This document shows positions 9,331 to 17,852 of a stretch of DNA of 40,468 bases, in pieces. Both the position numbers and the translations under genes were made by a program. The notes under the pieces are model-generated. The model saw only the letters and a program-made list of their open reading frames with translations. It searched no databases and had not been told where the DNA came from. The DNA is from Chlorobiota bacterium (GTDB taxonomy: Bacteria > Bacteroidota > Bacteroidia > Bacteroidales > B39-G9): assembly GCA_013152655.1 (NCBI GenBank), contig JAADFW010000280.1:4397-44864 (forward strand), in the 5' to 3' direction. The stretch's first letter is position 1. Each line of letters begins with the position of its first letter.

Positions 9331-11172
9331 TTATTGTAGTTTTTTAATATAATCAACCAAGCCATTTCTTTTTAGCGTATTTACAATTTCATTTCTGATT
9401 TCTTTTTTATACCAAAAAAAGAAATTACGTTGACTTGTTTTGTCCTTTTCCGACACAGGAGTATAAACTTTTTTTAAAGTATATGGATGATAACCCGAAT
9501 AATAAATTACAGTCGCAACAGTCATTGGTGTAGGAGTAAAATCCTGAACCTGTTCCAGGTGAAAACCAAGTTTTTTCGATTCAATCGCCAAATCAGCCAT
9601 ATTTTTCACCTTGCTTCCCGGATGACTTGAAATAAAATACGGAATTAATTGCTGGTTTAAATTATGCTTTGTATTTATTCTATCGAACAAAGCCTTGAAA
9701 CGATAAAACAGTTTAAACGAAGGTTTTCTCATTATATGCAAAACTTCATCTGAACAATGTTCAGGAGCAACTTTCAACCTGCCAGACACATGATATCTAA
9801 TTAATTCTTCTGCATATTGCAAATTATGTATTTCGTTTTTTTCATCAAATACCATATCATAACGTATGCCGCTTCCTATAAAAGCTTTCTTAATACCTTT
9901 GCTATTCCTGACTTTCCTATATAAATCGGTTAACTGTTCATGATTAGTGTTCAGGTTTTTACAAATTTTAGGATAAATACACGAAGGCCTGACGCAAACA
10001 TCACAAACGGCCAAATCTACACCTTTCATTTTATACATATTGGCAGACGGCCCTCCAATATCAGAAATGTATCCTTTAAAATCGGGCATTTTTTCTATTT
10101 GCATAACTTCTTTCAGTATAGATTCTTCAGACCTGCTTGCTATAAATTTTCCCTGATGTGCCGATATTGTACAAAAACTACACCCTCCAAAACATCCCCT
10201 GTGTGAATTCACAGAAAATTTAATCATTTCAAAAGCTGGTATTGCTCCTTTTTTATTGTATTTAGGATGTGGCAGTCGTGTAAAAGGCAAAGCATAGGTT
10301 GCATCAATTTCTTTCTCATCCATAACCGGATAAGGTGGATTAATCACTAAATGTTTATTATGTACTTTTTGAATAATTTGTCTTGCATTTACTTTATTAG
10401 ATTCTTCTTCAATATGCCTGAAATTTTCAGCAAATTTTCTTTTATCAGTTAAACAAGCCTCATGGAAATTAATTTCAATTTGCTCCCACTTTTTTTGCTT
10501 CTGAATTTTATTTTTATCACTAACTATAACAGCAGTTTGTGGTACATTTTTAATTGAATTTAAAGGAACTCCTTTTTTCATCAAACGAACAATATCAGCA
10601 ATTGGCTTTTCTCCCATTCCATAAACTAATAAATCGGCTTTACTGTCGATTAAAACAGAAGGTTTTAGCTTATTCGACCAATAATCGTAATGCGTAACCC
10701 GTCTTAAAGATGCTTCAATACCACCAATAACAACCGGTATTTCAGGAAAGAGTTTTTTAAGAATATTTGAGTACACAACTGTAGCATAATCAGGCCTGAA
10801 ACCTGCTTTGCCCCCGGGCGTATAAGCATCGTTAGAACGAAGTCGTTTAGCTGCTGTATAGTGATTAACCATAGAATCCATACAACCGGAAGTGACTGCA
10901 AAAAATAAATTTGGCTTCCCCAATTTTTTAAAATCACGCAAGTCATCCTGCCAATTTGGTTGTGGCACAATGGCAATTCTCAAACCAAGATTCTGAATAA
11001 TTCTTCCAATAAATGCAGGCCCGAAAGAAGGATGGTCAACATATGCATCGCCTGAAAACAGAATCACATCCAGATTATCCCAATTATGCAGTTTAACTTC
11101 CTTTTGGGTTGTTGGCAACCAATCAGTAATATTATATTTTGGCTTATTTTGCAAACAGTGTTCAAATTTCAA
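9331..11172 (-). CDS. YgiQ family radical SAM protein
   Basis: A 613-residue YgiQ-type protein. The radical SAM cluster motif is C327xxxC331xxC334 in HRGCFGGCSFCTISAHQG, preceded by a B12-binding-like N-terminal region (VILFSGDAYVDHPSFGPAFIGR) and followed by a C-terminal domain with KVAPEHCSDEVLHIMRKP and QDFTPTPMTVATVIYYSGYHP. These wording blocks are highly specific to YgiQ. Substrate and reaction are unknown. Additional cysteines after the core (VCDVCVRPSCIYPKIC) could hold a second cluster. Single gene convergent with anmK; the stop is 61 bases from the anmK stop. Confidence 0.95.
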   Translation of the reverse strand: MKFEHCLQNKPKYNITDWLPTTQKEVKLHNWDNLDVILFSGDAYVDHPSFGPAFIGRIIQNLGLRIAIVPQPNWQDDLRDFKKLGKPNLFFAVTSGCMDSMVNHYTAAKRLRSNDAYTPGGKAGFRPDYATVVYSNILKKLFPEIPVVIGGIEASLRRVTHYDYWSNKLKPSVLIDSKADLLVYGMGEKPIADIVRLMKKGVPLNSIKNVPQTAVIVSDKNKIQKQKKWEQIEINFHEACLTDKRKFAENFRHIEEESNKVNARQIIQKVHNKHLVINPPYPVMDEKEIDATYALPFTRLPHPKYNKKGAIPAFEMIKFSVNSHRGCFGGCSFCTISAHQGKFIASRSEESILKEVMQIEKMPDFKGYISDIGGPSANMYKMKGVDLAVCDVCVRPSCIYPKICKNLNTNHEQLTDLYRKVRNSKGIKKAFIGSGIRYDMVFDEKNEIHNLQYAEELIRYHVSGRLKVAPEHCSDEVLHIMRKPSFKLFYRFKALFDRINTKHNLNQQLIPYFISSHPGSKVKNMADLAIESKKLGFHLEQVQDFTPTPMTVATVIYYSGYHPYTLKKVYTPVSEKDKTSQRNFFFWYKKEIRNEIVNTLKRNGLVDYIKKLQ

Positions 11173-11337
11173 ATAAAAAAAGTAAATATACTGATTATTA
11201 GTGAACAGATGAGAAGGAGGAAAACTGAAAAGATAAATTCTTACATAACAATATGAATATGTAAAAAGTAAAAAAATATATTTTCTTTGTACTAATATTA
11301 ATACTTTTTACAAGACCAAGTTAATTGTTTCTATGCA

Positions 11338-12114
11338 ATGAACCTAAACAAAATATTTATTAGTTCGGCCATTTTTATTTTACTGCTCTATGTAATTTTA
11401 ATTGCATCGGCATTTTATTTTTTTGACGGCCATGTGTTTATTGACACCATTACTTCAAAACGCACTCTTTTCTCTATTTCCATAAGCCTGGGAGCAGCAA
11501 CCATTGCTTCTGTATTATCAATTTTTATTGCTATACCGGCTGCTTATGCTCTTTCGCGATACAAATTTGCAGGAAGAAACATTATTGATATTATACTGGA
11601 ACTTCCGTTAATTATATCACCGGCAGCTTTAGGAGCATTACTGTTAATTTTTTTCAGTAATCCGTTAGGAAATTTTATTCAAAAGAATACCATACAATTT
11701 GTTTATACATTTTGGGGAATAGTGTTAGCACAGTTTATTACAACATTGGGAATTGCCACTCGTTTGGTAAAAGCAGCTATGGATGAACTACCCAAACGAT
11801 ACGAACAAGTAGCCCGTATTTTGGGAGCAACTCACAAGAAAGCTTTTTTTACTGTTACTTTACCTTTAAGTAAGCAAGGGATTTTAGCGGCATTTTTTTT
11901 AACATGGGCCAAAGCTTTTGGCGAATTTGGAGCCACAGTAACTATTGCCGGTACTATGGCTATGAAAACTGAAACTATTCCAATTTCTATTTTTATGAAA
12001 TTAGCCAATGCTGATATAAAAAGTAGTATAGTACTAATTTTCATTTTATTATTAATTGGTATTTCTGTCCTTATTATTACCAGATTAATTGCAAAGAACA
12101 CTCCCTATGCTTAA
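11338..12114 (+). CDS. molybdate/tungstate-type ABC transporter permease
   Basis: A 258-residue membrane protein with about six helices of the binding-protein-dependent permease family. The cytoplasmic EAA-type loop lies around EQVARILGATHKKAFFTVTLPLSKQGI, and AKAFGEFGATVTIAGTM is the hallmark of ModB/WtpB/CysT permeases for oxyanions. Together with the ATPase gene that overlaps it by 8 bases it forms the inner-membrane core of an uptake system for molybdate or tungstate (sulfate is less likely). No substrate-binding protein gene lies on either side, which is unusual. Confidence 0.85.
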   Translation: MNLNKIFISSAIFILLLYVILIASAFYFFDGHVFIDTITSKRTLFSISISLGAATIASVLSIFIAIPAAYALSRYKFAGRNIIDIILELPLIISPAALGALLLIFFSNPLGNFIQKNTIQFVYTFWGIVLAQFITTLGIATRLVKAAMDELPKRYEQVARILGATHKKAFFTVTLPLSKQGILAAFFLTWAKAFGEFGATVTIAGTMAMKTETIPISIFMKLANADIKSSIVLIFILLLIGISVLIITRLIAKNTPYA

Positions 12115-13186
12115 AGTACAAAACTTTTCATTTAAAGTAAATAATTTCTCATTAAAGAATATAAATTTAACAATTAAGGAAGGTTCTTTTCATATAATTG
12201 TTGGGCACACCGGAAGTGGAAAAACACTTTTATTAGAAAGTATTATTGGTTTACGAAGAATACCTGCGGAAACAATTTTTATTAATGGCACGGATAGTAG
12301 ATTTATTCCTATTGAAAAAAGAGAAATGTCTTATGTGCCACAGGATTTAGCTATTTTTCCGCACCTCACTGTAGATGAAAACATCAGGTACGGGACAAGA
12401 GTAAAAAGGAATATGAGTAAAGAATTAGGCCAGCTTACCAATGAATTAATTGACCTTACAGAAATACGTCATTTATTAAACAGGAAGCCTAAACATTTAA
12501 GTGGTGGGGAAAAACAGCGTGTAGCCCTGGTTAGAGCTATTGCTGCAGGGGCAAAAATACTTTTTATGGATGAACCACTAAACGGCTTGAATAAAACACT
12601 AAAAGCCGAATTACAATATCTTCTAAAAAGTTTACACAAAAAGTATAAATTAACTATTGTAATGGTAACACACGATTTAGATGAAGCTTACACTTTAGCT
12701 GAAATAATTAGTGTAATGAGCAATGGCAAAATATTACAAACTGCCCTCAAAGAAGAATTGTATAAACAGCCTTCCTCAATTGAAGTAGCTAAATTTCTGG
12801 GAATTAGCAATATTTTTAATGCCAGAATTGACAGAATAACAAATGATACATTTCAAATATACAGCTTCGAATTAAATGCTGTTCTTTTTATGAAAAAAAA
12901 TGACAGAGAGTATAAGCTTAAAAATAAAATTACCATTGGCATAAGGAATGATGAAATAATGATTTTGAGAAAAGATTTACAAAAAACTAATCAAACAAAT
13001 ATTATTCAAGGAATTGTTGAAGATTTTTATGCAAGAGAATATTACTATGTTGTAAAAGTTATCCCGAAAAATTCAGAACATTATCTAACCCTTGAAGTTC
13101 CAAATTATGCATTTAACAAATTAAATATTTCAAAACAAGAACATATTTTTTTAACATTAAAAGAGGAAAGTATTTTTATTATATAA
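12107..13186 (+). CDS. molybdate/tungstate-type ABC transporter ATP-binding protein
   Basis: ATPase subunit of 359 residues from the ATG at 12107, which overlaps the end of the permease gene; an ATG six codons upstream is open but would lengthen the overlap and add MQRTLP, unlike the family. Numbered from 12107, Walker A GHTGSGKT is at 33-40, the ABC signature LSGGE at 131-135, and Walker B ILFMDEP at 151-157. The region after about 240 resembles the TOBE regulatory domain of ModC/WtpC-type ATPases but is divergent. It powers transport with the upstream permease. Confidence 0.87.
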   Translation: MLKVQNFSFKVNNFSLKNINLTIKEGSFHIIVGHTGSGKTLLLESIIGLRRIPAETIFINGTDSRFIPIEKREMSYVPQDLAIFPHLTVDENIRYGTRVKRNMSKELGQLTNELIDLTEIRHLLNRKPKHLSGGEKQRVALVRAIAAGAKILFMDEPLNGLNKTLKAELQYLLKSLHKKYKLTIVMVTHDLDEAYTLAEIISVMSNGKILQTALKEELYKQPSSIEVAKFLGISNIFNARIDRITNDTFQIYSFELNAVLFMKKNDREYKLKNKITIGIRNDEIMILRKDLQKTNQTNIIQGIVEDFYAREYYYVVKVIPKNSEHYLTLEVPNYAFNKLNISKQEHIFLTLKEESIFII

Positions 13187-13340
13187 TCTTTACAAAAGCA
13201 CCAAATACCGCGTTACTCTTGTATTAAAACCAGACACTAAAAGCAAACTCATTGTTTTTTAATCCCGTTAGCTATGAGTTTTTTACCGGCTATATATAGT
13301 GAGCAATAAAATAATAAGTTCAAATATTTATTAAAAACTG

Positions 13341-13385
13341 ACGTATATATACAACATAATTAAAAAACATAACGTATATTTACGT
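13341..13385. promoter_or_regulatory. two probable ArsR operator palindromes upstream of ars operon
   Basis: ACGTATATATAC (13341-13352) and ACGTATATTTACGT (13372-13385) share the start ACGTATAT and are each palindromic or nearly so; the second is ACGTA-TATT-TACGT. Their starts are 31 bp apart, about three helical turns. The second covers a -7-like element (TATATTTA, 13375-13382) and ends 20 bases before the arsR start, a position suited to blocking RNA polymerase. Confidence 0.6.
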
Positions 13386-13405
13386 CGTTAAAAAAATGAT
13401 AATAC

Positions 13406-13741
13406 ATGGTATTAGCTAAAACTGAATTATTTACTGATAAATTAAGAGAAAATGCTTTACTTTTTAAGGCTTTAGCTCATCCGGCACGGTTACAAATATT
13501 ATTATACCTGTCGAAAACAAAGACTTGTATCTCCGGTGATATTTCGCATGAATTACCACTTAGCAGAACTACAGTAAACCAGCATTTAAACGAGTTAAAA
13601 AAAGTGGGGCTGATACAAGGCCATATTCATGGAGTTAAAATGAATTATTGTCTTAATCCTGTAATAGTTAATAAATTAAAGACAATAATGAATGAATTGA
13701 CAAATGAACTCGAAATAGATGATAGTTTTATATGTGAATAA
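13406..13741 (+). CDS. arsR: ArsR-family repressor of the arsenic operon
   Basis: A 111-residue winged-helix protein. The recognition helix region is ISHELPLSRTTVNQHLNELKKVGLIQGH with the wing GVKMNYCLNP. It lacks the ELCVCDL metal site in helix 3; the equivalent place carries a single C41 (TCISGD) and other cysteines are C67-wing (NYC) and C110 at the tail, so any arsenite site is of a different layout from the classical one. First gene of arsR-arsC-acr3, with palindromes over its promoter that make autoregulation likely. Confidence 0.85.
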   Translation: MVLAKTELFTDKLRENALLFKALAHPARLQILLYLSKTKTCISGDISHELPLSRTTVNQHLNELKKVGLIQGHIHGVKMNYCLNPVIVNKLKTIMNELTNELEIDDSFICE

Positions 13742-13780
13742 CATATAGAAGATTTAAACCAAAAAATAACAAAACCAAAT

Positions 13781-14206
13781 ATGAAGATACTCATACTTTG
13801 TACAGGAAACAGTTGCCGTAGCCAAATGGCATTAGGATTTTTACAATCTTTTGACAAAAAACTTAAAGTTTATTCAGCAGGTACCGAACCGGCAAAAAAA
13901 ATAAACAAAACAGCAGTTCTGGTAATGAAAGAAGCCGGAGTTGATATTAGCCAACAAAAACCTAAGCATGTTGACCAATTTATTAACGATGAATGGGATT
14001 ATGTAATAACCGTATGTGGTGGAGCCAAAGAAACCTGCCCGGCTTTTATCGGTAAAGTAAAAATCCGGTTACACATTGGTTTTGAAGACCCTTCGGAGGC
14101 AACAGGCAGCAAAGCATTTATTATGAGTGAATTTATCAGGGTTCGTGATGAAATTAAAAATGCCTTTTACAAACTTTATATTGAACAAATAAAACCTAAT
14201 TTATAA
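13781..14206 (+). CDS. arsC: thioredoxin-coupled arsenate reductase
   Basis: A 141-residue protein of the low-molecular-weight tyrosine phosphatase fold that reduces arsenate to arsenite. The phosphate loop is C7TGNSCRS, and C79 and C86 in [10 protein letters not shown] sit at the same spacing (72 and 7 residues) as C10/C82/C89 of the Gram-positive enzyme, so the full redox relay is present. That favours the thioredoxin-dependent class over glutaredoxin-dependent ArsC. Its stop overlaps the acr3 start by one base, so arsenite made here is exported by the next gene's product. Confidence 0.93.
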   Translation: MKILILCTGNSCRSQMALGFLQSFDKKLKVYSAGTEPAKKINKTAVLVMKEAGVDISQQKPKHVDQFINDEWDYVITVCGGAKETCPAFIGKVKIRLHIGFEDPSEATGSKAFIMSEFIRVRDEIKNAFYKLYIEQIKPNL

Positions 14207-15255
14207 TGGAAACTATAACAAAAAAACTTTCATTTCTTGACAGGTATTTAACACTTTGGATTTTTTTGGCCATGTTTTTTGGAGTTTTATCAGGATATTG
14301 GGTTCCTGAAATAGCAAACTTTTGGCATTCGATGAGTTCAGGAACTACTAATATTCCAATTGCAATTGGGCTTATTATTATGATGTATCCACCGTTGGCA
14401 AAAGTCAAATACGAAGAATTAGGAGATGTTTTCAGAAATTATAAAATTTTAGGCTTATCCTTAGTTCAAAATTGGCTGATTGGCCCAATACTTATGTTTG
14501 GCCTTGCTATATTATTCTTGCATAATTATCCGCATTATATGGCCGGATTAATACTAATTGGGCTTGCAAGATGTATTGCCATGGTAATTGTCTGGAATGA
14601 ATTAGCAAAAGGCGATACAGAATATGCAGCAGGCTTAGTTGCTTTCAACTCTATTTTCCAGGTATTATTTTTCTCAGTTTATGCGTGGGTATTTTTAACT
14701 GTTTTACCAGAATGGTTGGGCATTCAATCTTTTAAAGTTGATATTACTATTGGCGAAATAGCAAAAAGTGTTTTTATTTATCTTGGAATTCCTTTTATTT
14801 TCGGTTTTTTAACACGATACATTCTTATTAGAGTTAAAAACAAAGATTGGTACAGCAAAAAATTTATTCCTAAAATTAGTCCGCTAACTCTAATTGCCTT
14901 ATTATTCACCATTTACGTAATGTTCTCACTTAAAGGCGAATATATAGTAAAAATTCCGATAGATGTGGTACGAATAGCTATTCCGCTAATTATATATTTT
15001 GTAATTATGTTCCTGGTATCATTTTATATGGGTAAAAAAATTGGAGCCGATTATTCAAAAACCGCAACTATTTCATTTACGGCTGCCAGTAATAATTTTG
15101 AACTGGCAATAGCTGTTGCAATTGCAGTTTTTGGTATAAATTCAGGAGAAGCATTTGCAGCAGTAATTGGCCCATTGGTAGAAGTTCCGGTACTCATTTT
15201 ATTGGTAAATGTTGCCCTGAGATTTCAAAAAAAGTATTTTACCGTAAACAATTAG
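14206..15255 (+). CDS. acr3: ACR3-family arsenite efflux transporter
   Basis: A 349-residue inner-membrane carrier with about ten helices. The ACR3 signature is clear: [21 protein letters not shown] at the N terminus, the catalytic cysteine C123 in [19 protein letters not shown], and [19 protein letters not shown] with its conserved glutamate near the C terminus. It extrudes arsenite using the proton gradient. It is translationally coupled to arsC through a one-base stop/start overlap (TAATG). It converges with a small P-loop gene. Confidence 0.95.
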   Translation: METITKKLSFLDRYLTLWIFLAMFFGVLSGYWVPEIANFWHSMSSGTTNIPIAIGLIIMMYPPLAKVKYEELGDVFRNYKILGLSLVQNWLIGPILMFGLAILFLHNYPHYMAGLILIGLARCIAMVIVWNELAKGDTEYAAGLVAFNSIFQVLFFSVYAWVFLTVLPEWLGIQSFKVDITIGEIAKSVFIYLGIPFIFGFLTRYILIRVKNKDWYSKKFIPKISPLTLIALLFTIYVMFSLKGEYIVKIPIDVVRIAIPLIIYFVIMFLVSFYMGKKIGADYSKTATISFTAASNNFELAIAVAIAVFGINSGEAFAAVIGPLVEVPVLILLVNVALRFQKKYFTVNN

Positions 15256-15266
15256 AAATTATATTT

Positions 15267-15812
15267 TTAATTATTCATTAAATTCCAACTTTGATTTTTG
15301 AAAGATATTTTATTGATATCAATTACCGGAATTCCATTTTTTGATTGGATAACTATACTGTCTTTAACGGGTATTTTTTTTGAATTACTATTATCAGATT
15401 TTATAAAAAGCGACAAACCGGGTTTTACTATTTTTAATAATCCGCCGGATTCACAAATAATTGCAGTTTCAGCAGGTATTTTTTTTAGTAATGTATTTAC
15501 GGCCATGCTAATTGATTCATCGGTACATTGAACATAATATACTTTACTCGCTCCGGCAGATAACATTCGTGAACTATCTTTACCTGTATGCGGATTTTTT
15601 TCATTTATTATTTTAAAATTCTCAGTATTTACAACATAGTCAGCATTTTGTACATCATGAAAATGTGGTGAAATTTTAATTGCAATTATTTCATTAAAAG
15701 CAGAAAACTTAGTTATTAATGCACAAGTTAAATGAGTTTTTCCTACATTTCTTCCATTCCCATAAATTACCAGTAAATTAGAATAATCATATTTCATATT
15801 ATTTAGTTTCAT
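15267..15812 (-). CDS. small P-loop NTPase, MobB/BioD-like
   Basis: A 181-residue protein whose N terminus reads LLVIYGNGRNVGKTHLTCALI, a Walker A loop with five residues between the first glycine (G18) and GKT (G24-K25-T26), as in dethiobiotin synthetase; MobB proteins have four. Later blocks include IAIKISPHFHDV, TGKDSSRMLSAGASKVYYVQ and AIICESGGLLKIVKPGLSLFI, the last resembling the Walker B region of MobB/BioD folds. MobB assists molybdopterin guanine dinucleotide synthesis; a molybdate-type transporter lies 2 kb away, but linkage is weak. I would call it a P-loop protein of unproven role. A second ATG at codon 6 is possible. Confidence 0.65.
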   Translation of the reverse strand: MKLNNMKYDYSNLLVIYGNGRNVGKTHLTCALITKFSAFNEIIAIKISPHFHDVQNADYVVNTENFKIINEKNPHTGKDSSRMLSAGASKVYYVQCTDESISMAVNTLLKKIPAETAIICESGGLLKIVKPGLSLFIKSDNSNSKKIPVKDSIVIQSKNGIPVIDINKISFKNQSWNLMNN

Positions 15813-15930
15813 TATTTATAAAAAGGGTAGATTAAAACCATTTAACAAATATATTTAAATAAAATCTTTATATTTTGAGTTAAATATACTCAACAATTGT
15901 ATTTTTATGGAGCTATAAAATCATTATTTA

Positions 15931-16533
15931 ATGCAGGAAAAAACAGAATTTGTAAACTTATTAATTAGCTATTCTTATTTAGGTATTGTTTTCTACTATT
16001 TTGTATTAGATTTTATTTCACCACTTACTGAAGAAATATCATTTCTAACTATCGCTTATATAGCAAGTTCTAATTTACTCAATATATATATTGCAGTAAT
16101 AGTTACTATTTTATCACTGGTTGTTCGTAACATATTTTTATATTTAATTGCTACAAAACCTACAAAATGGAGACACAAATTATATAAGCAAAACTCAAAA
16201 CTGGGAGATAACTTTCAAAAAAAGATTTCAAAAGATTTATTTTATACCATTCTCTTTTTCACATTTATTCCAAAAATCAGAATACTGGTTCCAATTATAG
16301 CAGGTATAGGCAAAGTTAACAAACACCGCTTCATTTTATATGAAAGTATAGCTCAAACTGCTTTTATTATAACTTACTTTACTATTGGTGCTTTCTTTTA
16401 TAAAAGCTTTAATACATACTTGCAAAAAATAAATAGTACGTGGCAAATAATTTTTCTTATATCAATTTTAGTAATCTCAATACTAATTAGCTTTTTACTT
16501 GGAAAAAAATATATAAACAGGTTAAGCAAATAA
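15931..16533 (+). CDS. DedA/VTT-family-like membrane protein
   Basis: A 200-residue protein with about five hydrophobic segments and a C-terminal basic tail. An acidic start (DFISPLTEEISFLTIAYIAS) and the block FTFIPKIRILVPIIAGIGKVNKHRFILYESIAQTAFI match the DedA pattern of an arginine in a re-entrant loop, proline, then an AG(I/V)xxM-like turn and an aromatic residue. DedA proteins contribute to membrane homeostasis, and some move polyprenyl phosphate or lipids. Similarity is partial, so function is uncertain. It precedes corA by about 290 bases, on the same strand but with a separate promoter between. Confidence 0.65.
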   Translation: MQEKTEFVNLLISYSYLGIVFYYFVLDFISPLTEEISFLTIAYIASSNLLNIYIAVIVTILSLVVRNIFLYLIATKPTKWRHKLYKQNSKLGDNFQKKISKDLFYTILFFTFIPKIRILVPIIAGIGKVNKHRFILYESIAQTAFIITYFTIGAFFYKSFNTYLQKINSTWQIIFLISILVISILISFLLGKKYINRLSK

Positions 16534-16676
16534 TTTCTAACTATTCAGTATTCTGTACGTCTCTGAATAATGCTTTATGTATTTTTTGTGTTGCATTAAT
16601 CTTCTCATAACCCACTTTGCCCAAACAATAACAGAGCTAATTGCATGAATAAGGCAGGTCAAAAATCATTAGAAAA

Positions 16677-16704
16677 TTGGATTCAATAATTTTTAATATA
16701 TTTG
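16677..16704 (+). promoter_or_regulatory. Bacteroidota-type promoter of corA
   Basis: TTG at 16677-16679 and TATATTTG at 16697-16704 match the -33 TTG and -7 TAnnTTTG elements with a 17-base gap, close to the usual 19. Transcription would start near 16710, giving a leader of about 115 bases before the corA start at 16825. Confidence 0.65.
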
Positions 16705-16727
16705 CAAAAACCAATTTAAAATTAAAA

Positions 16728-16824
16728 ATGGAAGAAGGCCCGTATCATTCGGAATATAGTTTATTAATCACTTAATAAGATTGGGCTCCTGCCTTCTTAT
16801 TAAGATAAAAAAGGAGGCAAAACC
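16728..16824 (+). promoter_or_regulatory. corA 5' leader with mini-ORF and alternative hairpins
   Basis: Downstream of the promoter is a 15-codon ORF, 16728-16775, reading MEEGPYHSEYSLLIT and ending in TAA. Two stems compete. AAGAAGGC (16732-16739, inside the mini-ORF) pairs with GCCTTCTT (16791-16798), while CTTAATAAG (16771-16779, spanning the mini-ORF stop) pairs perfectly with CTTATTAAG (16796-16804). The loop of the latter carries CTCCT (16786-16790), complementary to AGGAG (16812-16816) in the strong ribosome site just before corA. Such a strong site is rare in this window. This layout suggests translation-coupled control; the signal is unknown. Confidence 0.5.
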
Positions 16825-17757
16825 ATGATAAAAATTTTTAAAAGCCTGGGAGGATATATTGAAATTCCTCAAATACAAAAAGGTTCATGGATTAATGTAA
16901 CAAATCCCACCACAGACGAAATCTCACAGATTGTAAATCAATTTAATGTACCGGATGATGTAATTCATGATATTTTAGATGTTGATGAAAGGCCAAGAAT
17001 AGAATATGACGATGACTGGACTTTATTAATATTACGAATCCCGATTCGCAATCCGGATAATGGCGTACCCTTTTATACAGTACCGTTGGGCCTTTTTATG
17101 ACTAAAGATATTTATATTACAATATGCTCAACAATAAATGAAGTACTACCTCCTGAACAGCCCTCTCTTTTCAGAGAACAATACCATCATATAAGCGATG
17201 AATTAAATTTTATATTTAAACTGTTTTTACGCTCAGCAAATGTGTATTTGAAATATTTAAAACAGATTAATCAACAAACAGCACAAATTGAAAAAGATCT
17301 GGAAAAATCTATTAGAAATGAAGAGTTGAACAGGTTATTAAAAATGGAAAAGTGCCTGGTTTATTTTATAACATCTTTAAAATCAAATGATATTGTACTT
17401 GCTAAATTACGAAATTCAAAAAAGAATACGCTAAATGAAATAAATGAAGACCTTTTGGAAGATGCACTAATTGAAAATAAACAAGCAATTGAAATGGCAC
17501 AAATTTATTCTGACATACAAAGCGGAATGATGGATGCATTTGCTTCTGTAATTTCCAATAACCTTAATGTAGTAATGAAAAGATTGACCTCTATTTCAAT
17601 TATTTTGATGATACCAACTTTAATTGCCAGCATTTATGGAATGAATGTTATAAATTACTTTGAAAAATCGAAATTAGCACTCCCAATAATCCTAACGGCT
17701 TCATTTATAATGTCATACCTTGGTTATTTGATATTCAGAAGGAAGAATTGGTTTTAA
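16825..17757 (+). CDS. corA: CorA-family divalent cation transporter
   Basis: A 310-residue 2-TM-GxN protein. The large N-terminal domain is cytoplasmic (includes HDILDVDERPRIEYDDDWTLLILRIP), followed by the long stalk helix (about 130-250) and two C-terminal membrane helices with the signature YGMN at 271-274 and the basic tail FRRKNWF. These form homopentameric Mg2+ (or Co2+/Ni2+/Zn2+) channels in the inner membrane. The loop after GMN is shorter than the usual and lacks the MPE motif, reading VINYFEKSK, so ion preference may differ. The start at 16825 is set by an AAGGAGG site 7 bases upstream. The leader looks regulated. Confidence 0.92.
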   Translation: MIKIFKSLGGYIEIPQIQKGSWINVTNPTTDEISQIVNQFNVPDDVIHDILDVDERPRIEYDDDWTLLILRIPIRNPDNGVPFYTVPLGLFMTKDIYITICSTINEVLPPEQPSLFREQYHHISDELNFIFKLFLRSANVYLKYLKQINQQTAQIEKDLEKSIRNEELNRLLKMEKCLVYFITSLKSNDIVLAKLRNSKKNTLNEINEDLLEDALIENKQAIEMAQIYSDIQSGMMDAFASVISNNLNVVMKRLTSISIILMIPTLIASIYGMNVINYFEKSKLALPIILTASFIMSYLGYLIFRRKNWF

Positions 17758-17794
17758 AATCTTAACCCAATTTATTAGCTCAAATTCTGTCAAT

Positions 17795-17839
17795 ATAAGA
17801 AAAAAGACTATCATTTTTAATGATAGTCTTTTTTCTTAT
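17795..17839. terminator. strong bidirectional terminator, 21-bp perfect stem
   Basis: 17795-17815 and 17819-17839 are exact reverse complements with only a TTT loop. The stem carries GACTATCATT in its upper half and A6/T6 tracts in its lower half, so each strand yields a hairpin ending in a U run. It sits between convergent corA and the cytochrome gene and serves both. Confidence 0.92.
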
Positions 17840-17852
17840 TAAGCCTTAAAAT

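Noticed and set aside
16537..16662. A 41-codon open frame on the minus strand (…VIVWAKWVMRRLMQHKKYIKHYSETYRILNS) upstream of corA
   Set aside because: It has no convincing start codon or ribosome site and overlaps the region just before the corA promoter; stops lie immediately upstream. It could be a remnant, but nothing recognisable supports it.
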